From: Lawsonibacter sp.
GTDB taxonomy: Bacteria > Bacillota > Clostridia > Oscillospirales > Oscillospiraceae
Direction of reading: 5' to 3'
Assembly (NCBI GenBank): GCA_022793355.1
Contig: JAAWCR010000209.1
Coordinates: 1-9,644 of the forward strand
DNA length: 9,644 bases
A model generated the notes under the pieces. That model did no database searches and was not told where the DNA came from. It saw only the letters and a list, made by a program, of their open reading frames with translations. The translations under genes and the position numbers were made by a program. Of this stretch, positions 4,402 through 9,644 are shown one piece after another. Position 1 is the stretch's first letter. Each line of letters starts with the position of its first letter.

Positions 4402-5601
4402 ATGTTTGAGGATTTATTGTATCTGCTGCGGCGAAATGGGCTAAAGGTCTCGCTGACAGAGTGGATGGCTCTGATGGAGGGACTGCACAAGAATCTGCAT
4501 GACGCCAGTTTCACCGGCTTTTACCATCTGTGCCGCTGTCTGCTGGTGAAGAGTGAGGCAGACTTCGATGCCTTCGACCGCACCTTTTTAGAGTATTTTA
4601 AGGACGTCCCCTTTCAGCAGGAGGTGTCCAAAGAGTTATTAGAGTGGCTAAATAAACCAGAGGTATTATCCGACTACGCCAACTGGGACGAGATTCAGGC
4701 CCTGAAAAACCTGGGCCTCACCGAGGAAGAGATCGAGCGGATGCTGAAGGAGCGCATGGCGGAGCAAAACGAGGAGCACAACGGGGGCAGCTATTGGGTG
4801 GGCACCCACGGCATGTCGGTTTTTGGAAACTCCGGCCTGTCCCCCAAGGGCATTCGGGTGGGGGGCCAGTCCATGTACCGCCGGGCCTTCCGGGTGGCGG
4901 GGGAGCGGAAATTCCGCGATTTCCGCCGGGACAACACCCTGGACACCCGCCAGTTTCAGGTAGCCCTGCGCCATCTGCGGCAGTATTCCGGCCTGGTGGA
5001 CCTCCCCCCTACCGAGTTCGATGTGGACAACACCATCAAGGACACTGCGGACAACGGCGGCGTCTTAAAGGTGCGGTACAAGCGCCCCCGGGAGAACACG
5101 GTGAAGGTGCTGCTCCTGATGGATTCCGGAGGCTCCATGGACTACTACGCCCAGTTGTGCTCGGCGCTGTTCCAGGCGGTGTCCAAGTCGGGGCACTTTA
5201 AGGATTTGAAGGTTTACTACTTCCACAACTGCCCCTATGGCCGGCTGTATCAGGACCCCACCCTCATGTCCCGAAACAGCCTGCCCACCGACTGGGTGCT
5301 GTCCAACCTCCCCGGGGACTACAAGCTGATTTTTGTAGGGGATGCCCAGATGGCTCCCTATGAGCTGATGGGGGGCTGGTACGGCCGGAGTCGGGAGGCG
5401 GCCGGGCCCCAGTGCGGCATGGACTGGCTGCGTCTGCTCAAGGGCCGGTTCCGCCACGCTGTCTGGCTCAATCCCAGCCGCCGTCCCGACTGGGGGGCCT
5501 ACTGGTCCCAGACCTATGATACCATTGCCCAGGAATTTCCCATGTTCCCTCTCACGGTAGACGGCCTGGAGGAGGGCATGAAAAAGTTGCTGACCAGATA
5601 A
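4402..5601 (+). CDS. CoxE-like von Willebrand factor A domain protein
   Basis: The product is 399 residues. Residues 1-125 are helical (MFEDLLYLLRRNGLKVSLTE), with an acidic helix at 105-125. A Gly-rich linker with GNSGLSPKGIRVGG and a basic stretch (RAFRVAGERKFRDFRRD) follow, then the VWA fold from about 230. The metal-site loop reads LLMDSGGSMDYY (D241, S245), a DxGGS form of the usual DxSxS motif, as seen in CoxE-type relatives; D314 in IFVGDAQM probably supplies the distal acidic residue. No signal peptide or membrane helix is seen, so it should be cytoplasmic. Family members normally work with a MoxR AAA+ ATPase to assemble or activate metal enzymes; none is adjacent here. Start at 4402 is set by AAGGAGGG 7 bases upstream; the longer ATG at 4339 would lie upstream of the predicted transcription start. 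The client protein cannot be told from this window. Confidence 0.88.
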   Translation: MFEDLLYLLRRNGLKVSLTEWMALMEGLHKNLHDASFTGFYHLCRCLLVKSEADFDAFDRTFLEYFKDVPFQQEVSKELLEWLNKPEVLSDYANWDEIQALKNLGLTEEEIERMLKERMAEQNEEHNGGSYWVGTHGMSVFGNSGLSPKGIRVGGQSMYRRAFRVAGERKFRDFRRDNTLDTRQFQVALRHLRQYSGLVDLPPTEFDVDNTIKDTADNGGVLKVRYKRPRENTVKVLLLMDSGGSMDYYAQLCSALFQAVSKSGHFKDLKVYYFHNCPYGRLYQDPTLMSRNSLPTDWVLSNLPGDYKLIFVGDAQMAPYELMGGWYGRSREAAGPQCGMDWLRLLKGRFRHAVWLNPSRRPDWGAYWSQTYDTIAQEFPMFPLTVDGLEEGMKKLLTR

Positions 5602-5602
5602 A

Positions 5603-5637
5603 GGAACCCCCCTGGAGCTCGCTCCAGGGGGATTTCC
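5603..5637. terminator. GC-rich hairpin between convergent VWA and mfd genes
   Basis: CCCCCTGGAG (5608-5617), loop CTCG, CTCCAGGGGG (5622-5631): a perfect 10-pair stem, with GGAA/TTCC able to extend it outward. It occupies almost all of the 44-base gap between the two stop codons. There is no run of T on either side, so it may act as a 3' end-protecting or weak bidirectional terminator. Confidence 0.55.
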
Positions 5638-5645
5638 TATGGGGG

Positions 5646-8600
5646 CTACGCCCCGCTGTCCAATATTTTGGCGTAGTCCTCTACTACCTGCCGGGCAGCC
5701 CGGAGGGGGTCCTCTCCCCTGGCAAGGCGGAAGGAGAAGCGGGGGACATCCCCGGGCATGAGGAGCAGGCGCTTATTGTACTTATCCTGTGCGCACAGGG
5801 CGGAGAAGGGCTCCAAACGAAATTCATCCAGGGCAAAGACCAGCTTATCCCCTTTCTGGGCCAGATCGTTGATCCGGCACTGGGCGGCGGTAGCCCGAAG
5901 GAGAGCCACTGAAATCAGGTTGTTCACCGGTCTGGGGGGCTCGCCGTAGCGATCTATCAATTCGTCTACCAGCTCGTCTGCCTCCGTCTCGCTGCGCACC
6001 GCGGCGATGCGGCGGTACAGATCCATCCGCTGCTCCGGCGAGGGGATATATTTGTCCGGAATGGACGCGGACACGCTCAGGTTGGCGGCGCACTCGGTTC
6101 GGGTGGGCAGGGGCTGGCCCTGTTCCAGCAGAACCGCCTCCTCCAGCAGCTTGAGGTACATGTCATAACCCACACTGAGAAGGAATCCGCTCTGCTCCGG
6201 GCCCAGCACATTGCCCGCCCCCCGGATTTCCAGGTCCCGCATGGCAATCTTGAAGCCGGAGCCGAATTCGGCAAATTCCCGAATCGCCTCCAGCCGCTTG
6301 GAGGCCACCTCACTGAGCACCTTTCCCCGGCGGTAGGTGAGGTAGGCGAAAGCCCGGCGGCTGGACCGGCCCACCCGGCCCCGGATCTGATGGAGTTGGG
6401 CCAGGCCCAGCCGGTCGGCGTCCTCCATGATAAGGGTGTTCACATTGGGCAGATCAATTCCCGTCTCAATGATGGTGGTGCATACCAGCACGTTCAATTC
6501 CCCGTCGGTCATCTGGGCCATCACGTCGTCGATGGCCTCCTGGGTCATCCGGCCGTGGGCCACACCCACAGCCGCCTCCTCCCCCAGCAGTGTCTGGATG
6601 CGGGCGGCGCACCGGTCAATGGTCTCGACACGGTTATGAAGGTAAAATACTTGCCCCCCTCGATCCAGCTCCCGGCGCATAGCGTCGGCCAGAAGATTCC
6701 AGTCGTGTTCCAGCACATAGGTCTGCACTGGCTGGCGGTCGGCGGGGGGCTCCTCCAGGGTGGACATGTCCCGGATGCCGGAGAGGGCCATATTCAGCGT
6801 CCGGGGGATGGGGGTGGCGGACAGGGTGAGCACATCCACCTGTTGAAAGTTCTCCTTCAGCTTCTCCTTGTGCTGCACCCCAAACCGCTGTTCCTCGTCT
6901 ACCACCAGCAGCCCCAGGTCCTTAAAACGGACGTCCTTATTAAAAAGCCGGTGGGTGCCGATGAGAATATCCACCTCGCCGTGTTCCACCCTGCGCAGGG
7001 TCTCCTTCATCTGGGCGGGGGTGCGGAAGCGGGACACCACGTCGATGTTGACAGGGTACTTCTGGAACCGGCGCAGGGCGTTGAGGTAGTGCTGGCGGGC
7101 CAACACCGTGGTGGGCACCAGAATAGCCGCCTGCTTGTTGTCCAGCACGCACTTCATCATGGCCCGAAAGGCCACCTCGGTCTTGCCGTAGCCCACGTCG
7201 CCGCACAGCAGCCGGTCCATGGGGGTGGGCCGCTCCATGTCCCGCTTGATCTCCTCAATGCACCGAAGCTGGTCGTCGGTCTCGGTGTATTCAAACTGCT
7301 CCTCAAATTCCCTCTGCCAGGGGGAATCGGGGGCAAAGGCATAGCCCGGCTGGCGCTGGCGCTGGGCGTAGAGCTGAATAAGCCCCTTTGCCAAGTCCTG
7401 CACCGCTTTTTTGGCCTTTTTCTTGGCCTTCTCCCACTCCTGGCCCCCCAGACGGTTGAGCTTTTTGGTCTCGTTGGCGTCCTCTCCCCCGCCGATATAC
7501 TTGCTCACCAGGTCCAGCTGCGTGGCGGGAACATAGAGCACGTCACTGCCCGCGTAGGCGATTTTCACATAGTCCTGCTCAATGCCCTCCACCGGCATCT
7601 TCACAATGCCCACATACCGGCCAACCCCGTGGTGCTCGTGGACCACCAGGTCTCCGGGGGTGAGGTCGGCGTAGGATTTTAGCTTCTGCCGGTTGGTGGC
7701 GTCCTTCCGGGCGCGGGGCTTTTTTCCGGCGGCCTTCTCCCCCTCGGTGAGGACGGCCAGTTTCATCTCCGGGTACTCAAACCCGCTGGAAAGCCCGCCC
7801 ACGGTAATGATAATCTGTCCCGGCTGGGGCAGGGCCTTGAGCTGGAAATCCACAGAGGCCTTGATTTTCTGCTCCCGGAGGAGGGTTTGCAGATCAATGG
7901 CCCGCTGCTCCCCGGACACCAGCACCAGGGCGGCAAAGCCGCTGCTCTGGTAGTGGGCCAAATCCTGCACCGCTGTCTCCAGGCTGGCCAGGAAGGGAGG
8001 CAGCTGCTTGGCGGTGATGGACAGGAGGGTTTTGGGCGGGGTGGGATAGCTGGAGGTGGTAAAGGAGTCCAGATAGACCACCGGCCAGTCCTCCAAACGG
8101 CTGAGGAGCTGGGGAAAGGTGCGGGCCAGCTCGCCGCAGGAGCCGTCCAGCTCCCCCTGCTCCAGGAGGGATTTAACATCCTCCTCCAACTGCCACTGGT
8201 AGGATTTTGCCCGGTCGGCCACCCGGGCGCACTGGTCAAAGACAACGCAGGCGTCATGGGGGAGATAGTCGGCGGCGGTGGCCAGATCTGGGTAGATAAG
8301 AGCCAGATACCGGTCCAGGGCGGGGAAAGTCCGGCCTTGAGAAATGGCCTCGCCGTCCTGTTCCAGAGTTTGAGCCAGCGCCTTATTGCCGCTTTGCAGT
8401 GCCTTGGCGGCTAATTTAGATAACCTTCCCTTCAGCTTTGCCGGTCCCCCGGGGGCCAGCTGGGGCAGCACCTCGGCGGCAGGAAGGAGCAGGGCCGCCT
8501 CAAGGTTCTCCGTCCGCCGCTGGGTAGCCGGGTCAAAGACCCCCATGGCGTCCACCTCGTCCCCAAAGAACTCCGCCCGGACCGGCTGGGCCATTCCGGG

Positions 8601-9152
8601 GGAAAATACGTCCAGAATTCCCCCTCGCAGGGCGAACTGGCCTACTCCCTCCACCTGTTCGCACCGGACATACCCGGCGGCGGCCAGCCCCTCGGCCAGC
8701 TCGTTCAAATCGCAGACCGAACCCACCTTCAATTCCCGGCAGCAAGCCCGCAGAGTCTCAGGGGGGATGGTGCGCTGAAGCAGCCCTTCCACCGCGGCCA
8801 CCAGGAAGGGGTGCTTTCCTTCGGACAGTTCCCGCATCAGAGCCAGGCGCCGGTGCTCCCACTGCCGGGAGACGGAAGCGGCGTTGTGAAAGATAAAATC
8901 CCGGGGGCCCAGCACCGGGACAGAAACTCCGGCGAAGGCGCCCAGGTCCCGGGCCAGCTTCTGCCCCTCCGTCTCGTCGGCGCACACCACCACCACGGGA
9001 CGTTGGGCAAGCAGCCCGATGGCGGCGGCGGTGTGACAGCGGTGAATGGCCGCCGCGCCGGACAGGACCGCGGGAGAGCGGCCACCCTCCAGGGCGGAGA
9101 GGAGCTGTTGAAATTCCGGAAGGCGGCTGAAGGCGGCAGTCAAAAGTTTCAC
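5646..9152 (-). CDS. mfd: Transcription-repair coupling factor Mfd
   Basis: Mfd displaces RNA polymerase stalled at DNA damage and recruits UvrA for nucleotide excision repair. From GTG 9152 it has 1168 residues, a normal full length. Order (this numbering): UvrB-like N-terminal region about 1-330 with a degenerate P-loop (LSGAAAIHRCHTAA) and FALRGGILDVFSPG; the RNA-polymerase-interacting domain about 494-553 (LTPGDLVVHEHHGVGRYVGI); and the SF2 translocase with Walker A GDVGYGKTEVAFRA (Lys about 657), DEEQ at 752-755, SATPIPRTL about 778 and motif VI QIRGRVGRS about 922. The TRG segment (GSGFKIAMRDLEIRGAGNVL) and the autoinhibitory D7 domain with IDRYGEPP follow. No motif is missing. GTG 9152 is preferred over ATG 9173 because GAGGT stands 7 bases before it and the ATG has no ribosome site. 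Confidence 0.98.
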   Translation of the reverse strand: MKLLTAAFSRLPEFQQLLSALEGGRSPAVLSGAAAIHRCHTAAAIGLLAQRPVVVVCADETEGQKLARDLGAFAGVSVPVLGPRDFIFHNAASVSRQWEHRRLALMRELSEGKHPFLVAAVEGLLQRTIPPETLRACCRELKVGSVCDLNELAEGLAAAGYVRCEQVEGVGQFALRGGILDVFSPGMAQPVRAEFFGDEVDAMGVFDPATQRRTENLEAALLLPAAEVLPQLAPGGPAKLKGRLSKLAAKALQSGNKALAQTLEQDGEAISQGRTFPALDRYLALIYPDLATAADYLPHDACVVFDQCARVADRAKSYQWQLEEDVKSLLEQGELDGSCGELARTFPQLLSRLEDWPVVYLDSFTTSSYPTPPKTLLSITAKQLPPFLASLETAVQDLAHYQSSGFAALVLVSGEQRAIDLQTLLREQKIKASVDFQLKALPQPGQIIITVGGLSSGFEYPEMKLAVLTEGEKAAGKKPRARKDATNRQKLKSYADLTPGDLVVHEHHGVGRYVGIVKMPVEGIEQDYVKIAYAGSDVLYVPATQLDLVSKYIGGGEDANETKKLNRLGGQEWEKAKKKAKKAVQDLAKGLIQLYAQRQRQPGYAFAPDSPWQREFEEQFEYTETDDQLRCIEEIKRDMERPTPMDRLLCGDVGYGKTEVAFRAMMKCVLDNKQAAILVPTTVLARQHYLNALRRFQKYPVNIDVVSRFRTPAQMKETLRRVEHGEVDILIGTHRLFNKDVRFKDLGLLVVDEEQRFGVQHKEKLKENFQQVDVLTLSATPIPRTLNMALSGIRDMSTLEEPPADRQPVQTYVLEHDWNLLADAMRRELDRGGQVFYLHNRVETIDRCAARIQTLLGEEAAVGVAHGRMTQEAIDDVMAQMTDGELNVLVCTTIIETGIDLPNVNTLIMEDADRLGLAQLHQIRGRVGRSSRRAFAYLTYRRGKVLSEVASKRLEAIREFAEFGSGFKIAMRDLEIRGAGNVLGPEQSGFLLSVGYDMYLKLLEEAVLLEQGQPLPTRTECAANLSVSASIPDKYIPSPEQRMDLYRRIAAVRSETEADELVDELIDRYGEPPRPVNNLISVALLRATAAQCRINDLAQKGDKLVFALDEFRLEPFSALCAQDKYNKRLLLMPGDVPRFSFRLARGEDPLRAARQVVEDYAKILDSGA

Positions 9153-9160
9153 GTGAAATA
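9145..9160. other. parS-like ParB binding site overlapping the mfd start
   Basis: The 16-mer AGTTTCACGTGAAATA matches the bacterial parS sequence TGTTTCACGTGAAACA at 14 of 16 positions, including the entire 12-base palindromic core TTTCACGTGAAA (9147-9158). ParB (Spo0J) nucleates on parS to organise the origin region and load SMC. The two mismatches are at outer positions (first base and position 15). It overlaps the mfd GTG start codon. A chance palindrome is possible, since coding or leader sequence can produce it, but I saw no other such site in the window. Confidence 0.45.
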
Positions 9161-9164
9161 CCTC
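9160..9164 (-). promoter_or_regulatory. Ribosome binding site that selects the GTG start of mfd
   Basis: GAGGT on the - strand (9164-9160) lies 7 bases before GTG 9152. The ATG 21 bases further upstream (9173) is preceded only by TTGAAAA, and starting there would add MKNEVFH before the family's usual N-terminus. Confidence 0.7.
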
Positions 9165-9173
9165 ATTTTTCAA

Positions 9174-9316
9174 TATACAAATTGTAAAATTTCCGTTGCT
9201 GTAAGCAGAAAGCTGATTCTTCCAGCAGATTGCGTATCCATAAAAGATATGCCGCGCAAAATGTTCTTATATCCTGTCTGCTTCGGATTTTATTAAAGGG
9301 CCGGCAGAACGGATAC
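9174..9316. other. AT-rich leader of mfd, no gene recognised
   Basis: This 143-base stretch separates mfd from the upstream terminator. It is clearly more AT-rich than its neighbours and must hold the mfd promoter. On the - strand TACAAT and TATATT occur close to the gene, but neither has a convincing -35 hexamer at 16-18 bases. A 23-codon frame beginning ATG near 9248 lacks a ribosome site and is not called. Confidence 0.4.
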
Positions 9317-9362
9317 AAAAAGCATCTCAACCTTTGTAGAGCAAAGAGTTGGGATGCTTTTT
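9317..9362. terminator. Strong bidirectional intrinsic terminator
   Basis: AAAAAGCATCTCAAC (9317-9331) pairs with GTTGGGATGCTTTTT (9348-9362), 15 pairs with one G-T. Inside it, CTTTG (9332-9336) pairs with CAAAG (9342-9346) around TAGAG. A5/T5 ends give T runs on both strands. It ends the leftward gene at the right edge 17 bases after its stop and separates it from mfd. Confidence 0.9.
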
Positions 9363-9378
9363 CATATTGCTTCCGTCT

Positions 9379-9644
9379 TTACGTGATTCGATAGTCCTGG
9401 CCGAATTGGAGCCGGCCGAAATCAATCTGGCGTCCCCGGGGCGGACCTGCGGGGGCCTCCCCTTCCTCGTCGTACTCCTCATACGCCTCCTCGTCCAGGG
9501 GGAGGTCCATCTCCTCCTGTTCCGGGGGCAGGACGGGACCGAACTCAGCGGTGTCGGTCAAGTCGGGCTCTTCCTCAAAATCCTCTTCCTCCTCCCGCAG
9601 GCCCTGGGCGGCAGCCTGCATAGCCTGATCCAGCAGGCGCTGCA
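9379..9644 (-). CDS. C-terminal end of unidentified protein with acidic tail (partial)
   Basis: The frame is open to the window edge and stops at TAA 9381-9379. Eighty-seven residues are visible: QRLLDQAMQAAAQGLREEEE, then a highly acidic Pro-containing stretch (DFEEEPDL, PPEQEEMDLPLDEEAYEEYD) and a closing GRQIDFGRLQFGQDYRIT. About a third of the visible residues are Asp or Glu, typical of a disordered C-terminal tail followed by a short conserved-looking hydrophobic/aromatic end that could be a peptide ligand. The Met at 9621 is probably internal, since the frame continues upstream and no ribosome site precedes it. The domain part lies outside the window and I do not recognise the family. 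It ends just before the strong terminator, so it belongs to the transcription unit upstream of mfd. Confidence 0.7.
   Translation of the reverse strand, partial: QRLLDQAMQAAAQGLREEEEDFEEEPDLTDTAEFGPVLPPEQEEMDLPLDEEAYEEYDEEGEAPAGPPRGRQIDFGRLQFGQDYRIT

Noticed and set aside
6390..7682. 430-aa + strand frame inside mfd
   Set aside because: Long open antisense frame caused by high GC; the opposite strand encodes all Mfd helicase motifs.
9153..9173. ATG 9173 as mfd start
   Set aside because: No ribosome site before it, while GTG 9152 has GAGGT at 7 bases and matches the family's N-terminus better.

Overview
The window looks like chromosome of a GC-rich gut-type Clostridia member, with Oscillospiraceae (Flavonifractor/Intestinimonas-like) as my inference. 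The reasons are the GyrA and Mfd sequence types, strong AGGAGG ribosome sites, a DUF6442-type membrane protein paired with a short Xre regulator, and high G+C with AT-rich promoters. The window shows no phage, insertion sequence, CRISPR array or rRNA.

Left part, + strand (1-3285): the 3' half of gyrA is followed closely by a small membrane SHOCT-domain protein and a DIP1984-family coiled-coil protein. A 210-base gap follows. It is not empty: it folds on paper into a closing stem plus a four-way junction with a textbook tRNA T-arm, which I read as a candidate tRNA-mimicking RNA of the bacterial Y RNA (YrlA) type. Next come rnhA (RNase HI) and a tandem-repeat YegP/DUF1508 protein, closed by a strong bidirectional terminator at 3302-3334.

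Middle, - strand (3339-4311): a compact operon is read leftward from a near-consensus promoter (TTGACA-17-TATGAT) whose -35 box lies in a 12-bp perfect palindrome, probably the operator of the encoded Xre repressor. The order is a three-helix membrane protein (DUF6442-like), the Xre regulator, a 57-aa one-helix Cys-cluster microprotein, and a 49-aa protein whose only sensible start codon is ATA. The last two are absent from simple ORF calling.

Right-middle (4345-5631): a divergent promoter drives a CoxE-like von Willebrand A protein that here lacks an adjacent MoxR ATPase partner. A GC-rich hairpin separates it from the convergent gene.

Right part, - strand (5646-9644): a full-length mfd (transcription-repair coupling factor), best started at a GTG at 9152. 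The start codon sits inside TTTCACGTGAAA, which matches the ParB site parS at 14 of 16 positions. Upstream is a strong bidirectional terminator (9317-9362) and the acidic C-terminal end of an unidentified protein that runs off the window.

The most interesting items are the tRNA-like RNA beside the DIP1984 gene, the parS-like site on the mfd start codon, and the ATA-start microprotein in the Xre operon.
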